NCBI RefSeq assembly: GCF_031143425.1
Contig: NC_090439.1
Span: 347,814,027 to 347,878,026 of the forward strand
Length of the DNA: 64,000 nucleotides
Source: Pleurodeles waltl
Lineage: Eukaryota; Chordata; Amphibia; Caudata; Salamandridae
Reading direction: 5' to 3'
Each line of letters opens with the position of its first letter. Position 1 is the stretch's first letter. Made by a program: the position numbers and the translations under genes. A model generated the notes under the pieces. The model made no database searches. It was not told the origin of the DNA and was given only the letters and a program-made list of their open reading frames with translations. Shown here one piece after another: positions 35,390 to 45,825 of the stretch.

Positions 35390-35790
35390 GACTAAATTAT
35401 GCGACAAGACAAGGCAAATTATGTGGAACATTGTGACACATTCTATTGGAGCATAATTTTGCTATTTTGCCCTTTTGACACAGGTTAGTATTGTCTGGGC
35501 AAATGTTTCACTTCATTAATACCCGTTTCATACTTGAATATGACGATAAGCAAATTGAGATGAATGAGTTAAGCTTTGCAAAGGGTCTGCCTTTAGCTGC
35601 TCCAAGGATGGCACTTTTGTTTTTAGAAGCCTTAGATCTGTTTGTGCTAACGATACGTTTGTTAATATCTGGAAATTATGCAGTTGATGGTGGATTGTGT
35701 GGCAAACATAGAAAATTCATAATAATATGGAAAATGCTAGTGCCACAGAATCACATATTTCCAGTGATCCCACAAGACCAAATCTATAAT
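35390..35790 (+). repeat. Copy A of a duplicated repeat
   Basis: Shares ordered words with 36147-36510: GGCAAATTATGTGG, TTAGTACCCGTTT-like, CTTTGCAAAGGG-like, GAAATTATGCAG-like. Strongly diverged; same orientation. Confidence 0.55.
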
Positions 35791-36146
35791 AAAAATCACA
35801 CAGAAAATTTCTGCTTTTGCCATTTGTATTGGGCATTGCCTCTCATGATGTCCTTGTAGCTCTATCTTCACGAGGAACAATTATCTATTTAGCTGCTTGT
35901 GCTATGATATTAGAAAATTAATTTTGTTTGAAGCACTCACATTACACAAATATATAGCTCCTGTAGAAAATGTGGCAGTGAGTGTTGTTTCTATTGAGAT
36001 CAACAGTTACTAATGTGTTTTAGAAAATTTGGTATTCATAAATGTTCGTCATATCATGTTTATTACAAAAATGATGGTTATGTGGTTTACTGCTTTAAGC
36101 AAGGCACATGGAATTAAGCAGGGGAGGACCAAGATATGGGCAAAGT

Positions 36147-36510
36147 TGACTATACAGTACTTAAAGGCAATTTATGTGGCATAATGCAGCACATTTTTTG
36201 ATAGTATTAATTTTTTTTAATTTTTGCACATCACTTTTTGGCCTAAGGTTTTACCTCGTTAGTACCCGTTTAGCATACAAATACATCAATAAACAACTGA
36301 AAGATGACAAGTCAACCTTTGCGAAGGGCTTTCCACTACTCTGCAGCAGGTGTTGCTGCATTTTTAGTAACCTTTGAACCATTTGAGCTAGAAAAACCTT
36401 TTTAGTCTAAAACCTGCAAATTATGCAGCAGGTAAAGGATCGTGTGACAAATGTTTCAAATCCATAATTATGTGGAAAATGTGCTGCATTACATAATTAC
36501 AGTGGTTCTG
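36147..36510 (+). repeat. Copy B of the same repeat
   Basis: Diverged partner of 35390-35790, about 750 bp downstream in the same orientation. Non-coding. Confidence 0.55.
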
Positions 36511-37710
36511 GGTTTAAAAAAATAGTAGCTGATGATGTGACAGTTCTAAAATTGCTCTAAATGTTTTTCTCATGAAATAGACACTGAGGCCTTTTCACAA
36601 ATGCATTTTGAAGTGTGTAAAGTAATTCTCTTTTACATTGTCTTACATTGACTTGTGAATCAGTCCAAAACATGTTAAAGGGTAATAGTCAGTGCACATT
36701 CATATACAAATAGGACTGTGCTGTCTTTGCACTTTCACTAATGCAGAGGTGTGCGTTTTAGGGCCGTTTTTAAAAGACATGTAATAATATGTAGAAGAGT
36801 ACTCCTGTAGTACTGCTTCCCTTACTTGTAAATAGTTTTGTAAATATGCGTCTACAAGTGGACGATCTACTATTTTCAGGGCAAAGTTGTGAAAGCTGTT
36901 GGCATATTTCTGTCATGTTTTCAACATTACTTATAGTGTTTTATATTGTTGTGGTTTGAAACACATCTTTGGAATATACATTGTAAAGTCCTATGCTTTA
37001 GTGTTAAATGCAGGAACATGCTGAAAGTTTTGTTTGTAGAAAGCATACATTTTAAATCCAGTGTAATAAAATGTTGTGCTCCCAGTAGAGATGGAACGAG
37101 GGTATATTTGGGGTGCATAGATAGCTTTTAGACCGCAGGAATAAAATATGTTATCCAAAAGTATAAAACATTGGTGAGACCACATGTATAGTATTATAAA
37201 GGTATGTGAGCAGGAATCAGGGAGACATTAAGCTCAAAGGTAGGTAACTTACTTTGTCTGCACTCCAAACCTCTGATCGGTGTAATGGAAGGGACACTTT
37301 TTCATAATGCATAATAGAGATATGTTAATATTCAATGGATTTATGTATGTTTCCGGAGTTTAGCAGAACTGATAAAGAACTTGGCAGGGGGGAAGGCCGA
37401 AAGAAAATGAAGAGGTTTCCCATCACAGAATGAGCATGAACCATCACTCGCGAGATGTAGTAGGGTAAAAAATAACAGCATTTCAGTGGGTACGAGGCAC
37501 AGACACACAGGGATGAGCTGAGTGCAAATGTGAACATAGAACTTGCCAATAAAAGAAGAATCTTGATGAACGGAAAGTGCCAGACAGTATGTGCCGTAGG
37601 ACATATATTTTTTTTTGTGTCTTGTTCAGCCCAGGGTGTGTTATAATAATATGTAGAAAGGACAGGCTAGTGCAGACCAGTGAACTTCAAACAACATCTG
37701 TGTGTTGTTA
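36511..37710. other. Non-coding, no feature recognised
   Basis: A/T-rich DNA with short chance frames only. Confidence 0.4.
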
Positions 37711-37715
37711 CAAAC

Positions 37716-40284
37716 TGCTAAACATGGCGTCTTTTAGCATAATTTCCCCTGATGTTTTGCTGTCTGGCCTCCTGTTTTGACTGTGTGCTGAACTTCTTTT
37801 TTTGCTGGCTTTCGCACTCTGTGCACTTTTGCACTGCTGTCCAGTGCTAAAGTGCACGTGATCTTTGTTTAAAACATGGTAACATTGGCTTCTCTTTGAT
37901 TGCCATATTTGATTTACTAGTAAGTCCCCAGAAAAGTGCAGTATGTGTGCCCAGGGCCTGTAAGTCAAACGCTACTAGTGGGCCTGCAGCGCTAGTTGTG
38001 CTACCCACAACAGTAGCCTTTCAAACATGACTTGGGCCTGCCATTGCAGAGCCTGGGTGTGCAGTTGAAACTGCCATTTCAATGTGGCAAGGGTACCAAT
38101 TTACCGGGTCCAAACCTTACTTTTTATTAGGTCCAGCATGCAAGCTCTCTTACGTTTTGTAATCTGTCTGAGGGCTTTTAACCACTCACATCGCACACCC
38201 ATCACTATCACTTGTTCATGGGCTTGCCTTTCAAAAATCCTTTGTTATCATTGGTAAATGCTTTCCATTTGTCCCTCTGAGGGGCAGTTTTTTACCACCT
38301 TGGCCATCGACCCTGTTACATGAACAATTGCACATTAACTGATATGTTTGACCGCAAGGTAACTTCTTTTTCTTTTTGTGCCTCTCCTTTGCGCTCATGC
38401 TCATGGCGGCCGTGGCACTTTGAATTGGTTTGGTTATGTCATCTGTTTTTCTTTTCATTTTCAATTTATGTGGCAAGAAAAGTCCATTTAGGAATTTACC
38501 ATGCTACTAGCTGTAACTCGAGCAAACACGAGTCCCATTGCATTGCAAATGCTTGTTACATGTAAGTCACCTCAAAGGTTGGCCCTGACTAACCCTGAGG
38601 GCAAGGTGCAGTGTATTAAAAAAGTTGGCCATGTATTTTTAAGTTGAACATGCCCAGGTAGTGAAAATCTATTAAATTTGTTTTTCACTATTGCAAGGGC
38701 TGTCTCTCCCACAGACTAACATTTGGATTACCTTGGAACATCTTCTAAGTGTAATTTCCAATTGGAAAAATATAGAAAAATGTAGTTTGGTGTCTCTGGA
38801 CTTTATGTTAAAGTTGCTTTTTAAATTGCAGGTCTGAAAATGCCACTTTTAAAAAGTGCTGTGCCTTAGCCTGTCTCTGAATACACGTCTGGGTTTAGGT
38901 GACAGCTACATTTGTGCATTTGTGCATTCTCTCCTGACAGCCACAAACAGGAAGGGCTGGGTATGAACGGAGATACATCTGCATTCATCTGCATACTGAT
39001 ATTCATCCTGGGCAGGGAGAGGGGGAAGGAGAGGCAGTTCACACTGATATCTGAATAGTCTGTGTCCTGCCCTCACACAAAGGGCTGATTGCCCCCTACT
39101 GGTAGTCTGGAGCCAGGACTGGGTTGAAAGGGAACCTTGTGCACTTCAGAGAATTCTTTTGAAGTTACCCCTACATCAAAGGCCATTTGGGTAACAGTAC
39201 TGGGCCTCTGACACCATATGCTCAGAACACTTCCGGACTGAGGACATTATACTAGGAAGAAGAAATTATGTGCTGTCAGGAGGGACTGCCACCATGCTGT
39301 TTGCTCTGCTGTGCTGGCCTGCTGCCTGCTACTTCTTGCTTTGGAGTGAGAGGACTGAATCTAACGCTCTACATCCTGCAATCTCGAGGTTCTCCAAGGG
39401 CCTGACTGAGCTTGCTTCCTGTTTCTGAAGTCTCAGGGATATCAAAAACTTCACCTACATCTTACTACCAGCACGTGGTCTCCTCTGCTGTAAGTCTTGC
39501 TCTGTCAAGGAGTGCCAAACCCAGTCCTGGGCCCTTGGAGGTGAATGTGGTGCTGCAACACAAGAACTGATGGAACAACAAGCATCCTGCTGTAGAACCA
39601 CTGCTTTGCTGCTGCCTGAACCAAAGCCATGGACACCGCTCGCCGACTGCGTGACGCAACAACCCCAACTTACAACGCAGCCTCAGCTTGGCCGATGTAG
39701 CACCGATGCATCAGAACCAGTACCCATTGCTTCTAAACGTTGATGCATCAACAATGTTACCCGATCAGGAAACAACGCATCGCCTGCAAGCGCAGCGCAT
39801 CCCCTTCTCTGGATCAACACATCATCACCGAGCATCGACCCAACAAAGGTACTGTCTGTGGGTCTGTATGACTCCTGTGCACGGCTCCCACTCCATCGTG
39901 GTCTGACTGCACTTTTGGATTTGCCTCAGAGTGAATACATAGATCCGGTTAGAGCTATTGTGTTCTAAGCACAGCATTTTGGTTTAATCTTTGAAAAATC
40001 ATTGGATTTTTGTTGTTTTGGTCTGTTTTTTGACTCAGAAAAATCTTGGCTATTTTTATAAACTGGTCTGGAGTCCATTTTGTTTTTTTTTCACTGTGTT
40101 ACTTGTGTGTCCACAAATACTTTAAGCATTGCCTCTTTAGTTTAGCCTGACTGCTCGGTGCAAAGCTACCTGAGGGTGAGCACGGGTAATCTTTTAGTGT
40201 GTTTATTACTTACCCTGACTCAGATTGTGGTCCCTACTTGGACAGAGTACAAACCTCTGCCACTCAGAGGCCCAATTTCTAACA
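37716..40284 (+). repeat. Solo LTR of a third Gypsy-like family (2,569 bp)
   Basis: Begins TGCTAAACATGG and ends TTTCTAACA. It is flanked by CAAAC at 37711-37715 and 40285-40289. The inner composition resembles the other giant LTRs: a C/A-rich middle and an A/T-rich region near 39960-40110. No internal region follows, so it is a recombination remnant. It contains a nested 426-bp repeat at 38130-38555. Confidence 0.75.
38130..38555 (+). repeat. 426-bp interspersed repeat nested in the solo LTR
   Basis: Begins GGTCCAGCAT and ends GCAAATGCTT, flanked by TTA (38127-38129 and 38556-38558). It matches the minus strand of 57899-58322 over its whole length with clear divergence. Chance frames in both copies give similar peptides only because the DNA is related. 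Class (SINE or DNA element) not determined. Confidence 0.65.
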
Positions 40285-40289
40285 CAAAC

Positions 40290-40690
40290 ACACTTACTCA
40301 TAAAAGCATTACACACATAAAAAACACAAACAAAAATCTAGGATGTGCTGATCCACTCCAATTGCTGGCAGACATGTACATGTATTTGGTCACCTTCACA
40401 TGGTATACACTAGGAAGTGAGGAGACGTAAAACTACTTCTGTAGCCAGTGCCGATTCTGAGAATCAAGAGTGTGTTTTGTATTGTTATGCCTTCTTTACG
40501 TTTAGGGCCTCACTGTGAGTGTCTCCTACAAGGTGAGGTGTGTGAATTGTGCACTCGGTGAGTAAAAGATACAAAGGGTCCATTTAAATCCAGGGATGTA
40601 AAATTAACTGGGATAAAGGGAAGAACAGAGAGTATTTGACAGCCAATCCCCTCTTGTATTTTAAAGAATTGATAGCAGTAGGTCAAACAC
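40290..40690. other. Non-coding, no feature recognised
   Basis: Flank of the solo LTR; nothing supported. Confidence 0.35.
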
Positions 40691-42030
40691 GGATGTATGT
40701 CAGAACGACGCCTGCCGGAACAACGAATGCCTGAACAATGAGGTCGGAACAACGATTTTTCGTTGTAAAGGCATTCCTGGTAAAGGCATTAGTGATAGGC
40801 ATTCATTTTTCCTGCCTGCGTCCCCCCTGGCCCCCCACCTCAAAAAATTACTGCGATCACCCCCACCCTTGCCCCTAAAACTACCCCCACCCGCCCCTAA
40901 AATTGACCCCACCCTACCCCAAAAACCTAAAACAACCCCAGCCCCTGAAACCTAAAGTACCCCCATCACTAAAACTACTCCGAGCCCCCCACCCTGCCCC
41001 TAAACCTAAACCCCCCCAACCCCCCACCCCGCCCCTAAAATTACCAGACCCCCAACCCACTTCTAAACCCTAAAACCCCAACCCCCCACCCCTAAAACTA
41101 CTCTGAGCCCCCCACCCTGCCCCTAAACCTAAACTCCCCCAGCTCCCCACCCTGCCCCTAAAATTACCCGACCCACACCTAAAACCTAAAACCCCAACCC
41201 CCCACCCCCACCCACAAACCAGAAAATACCCCAACCCCCCACACCCGGCCCTAAACCTAAAACCCCGACCCCCCCACCCCGCCCCCCAAACCAGAAAATA
41301 CCCCCACCCCCGGCCCTAAACCTTAAACCCTGACCCCCACCCGCCCCCAAACCAGAAAATACCCGACCCCCGGCCCTAAACCTAAAACCCCGACCCCCGC
41401 CCCCACACCAGAAAATACCCGACCCCCAGCCCTAAACCTTAAACCCCGACCCCCCACCCCGGCCCTAAACCTTAAACCCCGACCCCCCACCCCACCCCCA
41501 AACCAGAAAATACCCCAACCCCCCACCCCACCCCGCCCCCCAAACCAGCAAATACCCGGACCCCCACCCCGACCCTAAACCTTAAACCCCAACCCCCCAC
41601 CCCCGCCCCCAAACCAGAAAATACCCCAACTTCCCAACCCCGGCCCTAAACCTTAAACCCCGACCCCCCCACCCCTGCCCCCAAACCAGAAAATACCCCA
41701 ACCCCCACCCCAAACCAGAAGATACCCCGACCCCCCACCCCCGACCCTAAACCTTAAACCCCGACCCCGCACCCCCCGGCCCCAAACCAGAAAATACCCT
41801 GCCCCTCCACCCCCGCCCCAAAAACTAAAACCCCGACACGCCACCCCCCGCCCCACTTACCTGAGTCATCGCCTCGTTGTCCTCCTCAGCCGACTCCCTT
41901 GTTTGTGCCTTAACCACACATGTGCGTTGTTCAGCACATGCGTGGTTAAGGCACAGAACAACGAAGTCGTGGTTAATGAAAGTTCCGCTTTCGTTAACCA
42001 GGACTTCGTTGTTTAGGAGTCGGCTTTGAG
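40691..42030. mobile_element. Probable non-autonomous element carrying a minisatellite
   Basis: The C-rich array at 40830-41860 is bordered by hairpin-forming DNA. On the left, ACAACGA and TCGTTGT pair near 40748-40766. On the right, GTGCCTTAACCAC (from about 41906) pairs with GTGGTTAAGGCAC, and a second hairpin at about 41963-42015 repeats the AACAACGA and TCGTTGTT words. The repeated AACAACGA word on both sides suggests one unit. No coding frame. Confidence 0.45.
40830..41860 (+). repeat. C-rich minisatellite, about 10 marked units
   Basis: The word AAACCAGAAAATACCC or a close variant recurs about ten times between 41216 and 41800, spaced mostly 30-100 bp, separated by runs such as CCCTAAACCTTAAACCCCGA. 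The earlier part (40830-41210) is more irregular. The minus strand is rich in G4-type runs. Confidence 0.85.
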
Positions 42031-42795
42031 GGGGTTTCCCGTCAAAGACGGTTAGACTGTCAAGCCATGCCTAGAAAGGAGTCATGTTTTGGATTTTTAC
42101 TATCTTTTTTACTGGGTTTTTAATTATCTTTCGTCTGACTTCGGACCGGGTGTCTGCCTGAACATGAGAGTTTGCTATATAGGTCTTGTATTGCCAGAAA
42201 GCATCTTATTGACTCCAGACCTTCCTGAAATCCATGCATTTGTCCAAAACCTTTGACATGCAATTACAAATTACCTCAATCCACCCAGAAGTTGGTGCAA
42301 ATAGTCTTGGCATTACTTGCCGTTTTGATTTAATGTTTGGGTTACCCATGTAGAAATTTTCATTATTGCTCCTAATAGCCCCTCTCGGCTCAGTCATCTG
42401 TTGACAAATGGCTACAAGTCAAAAATGAGCGCACAGAGTGCCAACAAGGCAAAACAAAAACAGACCAGAAGACTAGGAAATGTTGCTTCTGGCTAGGAGG
42501 AACGATACAGCAGCTTGCCTGGAAGTTTCCTATATTTCCTATAAATTTGAGTTTACAAGCCCTTATGGTTCCCACAGCAGACGTTCTGTCAGTATGTGTG
42601 ATATGACGAGGGTCGGTACTCTACAAAATTGCTCCCATCCATTAAACACAGATGTGTTCACCGGCTCTATCACCCCTCAAACATTTTTTAATTGTATAGC
42701 AGCCCAGTTTCCTTCATTGTACTATTTCACTTTTCCTTTTCCTAAATATATTTTGTCCGTCAACTATCATTGTGTTCCTGAATTCAGAGAGTTGG
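42031..42795. other. Non-coding, no feature recognised
   Basis: Unique-looking flank of element 2. Confidence 0.35.
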
Positions 42796-42800
42796 CCTGC
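42796..42800. repeat. Target-site duplication CCTGC, left copy
   Basis: CCTGC precedes the TGTAGG end of element 2 and recurs exactly at 54050-54054. Confidence 0.93.
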
Positions 42801-43040
42801 TGTAGGAGGCTGGACTGGCTTGTAGTGAGTACCAAGGGGTACTTGCACCTTGCACCAGGCCCAGTTATCCCTTATTAGTGTATAGGGTGTCTAGCAGCTT
42901 AGGCTGATAGATAATGGTAGCTTAGCAGAGCAGCTTAGGCTGAACTAGGAGACGTGTGAAGCTACTACAGTACCACTTAGTGTCATATGCACAATATCAT
43001 AAGAAAACACAATACACAGTTATACTAAAAATAAAGGTAC

Positions 43041-43046
43041 TTTATT
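43041..43046 (-). promoter_or_regulatory. Polyadenylation signal AATAAA in 3' LTR of element 2
   Basis: Reads AATAAA on the minus strand, about 240 bp before the LTR end, in the same relative place as in element 1. The copy in the right LTR is at 51295-51300. Confidence 0.6.
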
Positions 43047-45052
43047 TTTATGACAATATGCCAAAGTATCTTAGAGTGTACCCTCAGTGAGAGGATAGGA
43101 AATATACACAAGATATATATACACAATAGCAAAAATATGCAGTATAGTCTTAGAAAACAGTGCAAACAATGTATAGTTACGATAGGATGCAATGGGGAAA
43201 CATAGGGATAGGGGCAACACAAACCATATACTCCAGAAGTGGAATGCGAACCACGAATGGACCCCAAACCTATGTGACCTTGTAGAGGGTCGCTGGGACT
43301 ATTAGAAAACAGTGAGAGTTAGCAAAATAACCCACCCCAAGACCCTGAAAAGTGAGTGCAAAGTGCACCAAAGTTCCCCTAAGGACAAAATAGTCGTGTT
43401 AGAGGGAGAATGCAAGGAAAACACAAATCAGCAATGCAACAACGATGGATTCCTGACTGAGGGTACCTGTGGAACAAGGGGACCAAGTCCAAAAGTCACA
43501 AGCAGCTCGGAGATGGGCAGATGCCCAAGAAATGCCAGCGGTTGGTGCAAAGAAGCTCTTACTAGGCTGAAGAACTGTGAATACTGCAGGAACGACAAGG
43601 GCTAGAGACTTCCCCTTTGGAGGATGGATCCCCCACGCCTTGTAGAGTCGTGCAGAAGTGTTTTCCTGCCGGATGGACGCCAACAAGCCTTGCTACACGC
43701 AAATCGTGCGTTTGGCGTTTTTGGACTCTGCTGGGGCCCAGGAGGGACCAGGAGGTCGCAAATTGGACCTGCAGAGAGAGGGGACGTCGAGCAAGACAAA
43801 GAGCCCTCACTGAAGCAGGTAGCACCCGGAGAAGTGCCAGAAACAGGCACTACGAGGATGCGTGAAACGGTGCTCGCCGAAGTTGCACAAAGGAGTCCCA
43901 CGTCGTCGGAGACCAACTTAGAAAGTCGTGCAATGCAGGTTAGAGTGCCGTGGACCCAGGCTTGGCTGTGCACACAGGATTTCCGCCGGAAGTGCACAGG
44001 GGCCGGAGAAGCTTGCAAAGTCGCGGTTCCCAGCAATGCAGCCCAGCGAGGTGAGGCAAGGACTTACCTCCACCAAACTTGGGCTGAAGAGTCACTGGAC
44101 TGTGGGGGTCACTTGGACGGTGTCGCTGGATTCGAGGGACCTCGCTCGTCGTGCTGAGAGGAGACCCAAGGGACCGGAGATGCAGCTTTTTGGTGCCTGC
44201 GGTTGCAGGGGGAAGATTCCGTCGACCCACAGGAGATTTCTTCGGAGCTTCTGGTGCAGAGAGGAGGCAGACTACCCCCACAGCATGCACAAGCAGGAAG
44301 ACAGTCGAGAAGGCGGCAGGATCAGTGTTACAGAGTTGCAGTAGTCGTCTTTGCTACTATGTTGCAGGTTTGCAGGCTTCCAGCGCGGTCAGCGGTCGAT
44401 TCCTTATCAGAAGGTGAAGAGGGAGATGCAGAGGAACTCGGCTGAGCTCATGCATTCGTTATCTAAAGTTTCCCCAGAGACAGAGACCCTAAATAGCCAG
44501 AAAAGAGGGTTTGGCTACCTAGGAGAGAGGAAAGGCTACTAACACCTGAAGGAGCCTATCACAAGGAGTCTCTGACGTCACCTGGTGGCACTGGCCACTC
44601 AGAGCAGTCCAGTGTGCCAGCAGCACCTCTGTTTCCAAGATGGCAGAGGTCTGGAGCACACTGGAGGAGCTCTGGACACCTCCCAGGGGAGGTGCAGGTC
44701 AGGGGAGTGGTCACTCCTCTTTCCTTTGTCCAGTTTCGCGCCAGAGCAGGGGCTAAGGGGTCCCTGAACCGGTGTAGACTGGCTTATGCAGAATTGGGCA
44801 CCTCTGTGCCCAACAAAGCATTTCCAGAGGCTGGGGGAGGCTACTCCTCCCCTGCCTTCACACCATTTTCCAAAGGGAGAGGGTGTCACACCCTCTCTCA
44901 GAGGAAGTTCTTTGTTCTGCCATCCTGGGCCAGGCCTGGCTGGACCCCAGGAGGGCAGATGCCTGTCTGAGGGGTTGGCAGCAGCAGCAGCTGCAGAGAA
45001 ACCCCAGGAAGGGCAGTCTGGCAGTACCAGGGTCTGTGCTACAGACCACTGG

Positions 45053-45469
45053 GATCATGGAATTGTACCAACAATGCCAGGATGGCATAGAGGGGGCAAT
45101 TCCATGATCATAGACATGTTACATGGCCATATTCGGAGTTACCATGGTGAAGCTACATATAGGTAGTGACCTATATGTAGTGCACGCGTGTAATGGTGTC
45201 CCCGCACTCACAAAGTTCAGTGAATTGGCTCTGAACAATGTGGGGGCACCTTGGCTAGTGTCAGGGTGCCCTCACACTAAGTAACTTTGCACCTAACCTT
45301 TACCAGGTAAAGGTTAGACATATAGGTGACTTATAAGTTACTTAAGTGCAGTGTAAAATGGCTGTGAAATAACGTGGACGTTATTTCACTCAGGCTGCAG
45401 TGGCAGGCCTGTGTAAGAATTGTCAGAGCTCCCTATGGGTGGCAAAAGAAATGCTGCAGCCCATAGGGA
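45053..45469 (-). repeat. Hairpin cluster in U3 of element 2
   Basis: Inverted repeats seen: 45053-45065 with 45097-45109 (13-bp arms); 45153-45164 with 45169-45180 (12-bp arms, AGTG loop); 45293-45304 with 45306-45317 (12-bp arms, one-base centre); 45364-45375 with 45378-45389 (12-bp arms, GG centre); 45430-45439 with 45460-45469 (10-bp arms). The other LTR has the same set 8,254 bp to the right, with one arm carrying a single substitution. Confidence 0.85.
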
Positions 45470-45795
45470 TCTCCTGGAACCCCAATACCCTGGGTACCTC
45501 AGTACCATATACTAGGGGATTATAAGGGTGTTCCAGTAAGCCAATGTAAATTGGTAAAAATGGTCACTAGCCTGTCAGTGACAATTTGGAAAGAAATGAG
45601 AGAGCATAACCACTGAGGTTCTGATTAGCAGAGCCTCAGTGAGACAGTTAGTCACTACACAGGTAACACATACAGGCACACTTATGAGCACTGTGGCCCT
45701 GGGTTACCAGGGTCCCAGTGACACATACAACTAAAACAACATATATACAGTGAAAAATGGGGGTAACATGCCAGGCAAGATGGTACTTTCCTACA

Positions 45796-45825
45796 CAACC
45801 CCCCCCCAAACGAAGGACAATAAGA
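45796..45825 (-). other. Polypurine tract of element 2
   Basis: The minus strand reads TCGTTTGGGGGGGGGTTG directly before the 3' LTR. It is close to the tract of element 1 and is only a few tens of bases past the stop codon of pol. Confidence 0.8.

Larger units (their letters stand above)
42801..45795 (-). repeat. 3' LTR of element 2 (2,995 bp)
   Basis: In element orientation it starts TGTAGGAAAGTACC at 45795 and ends CCTCCTACA at 42801. It matches 51055-54049 base for base apart from about 8 substitutions. The first 750 bases (45795-45050) hold a cluster of perfect or near-perfect short hairpins. Open frames of up to 177 codons are present in both LTRs but are not conserved with other families. 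Confidence 0.95.

Noticed and set aside
43602..44417. Several overlapping frames of 80-177 codons on both strands, repeated at 51856-52671.
   Set aside because: They lie inside the LTRs of element 2 and are duplicated only because the LTRs are. Open frames on both strands at once point to GC-rich composition, and no domain is recognisable.
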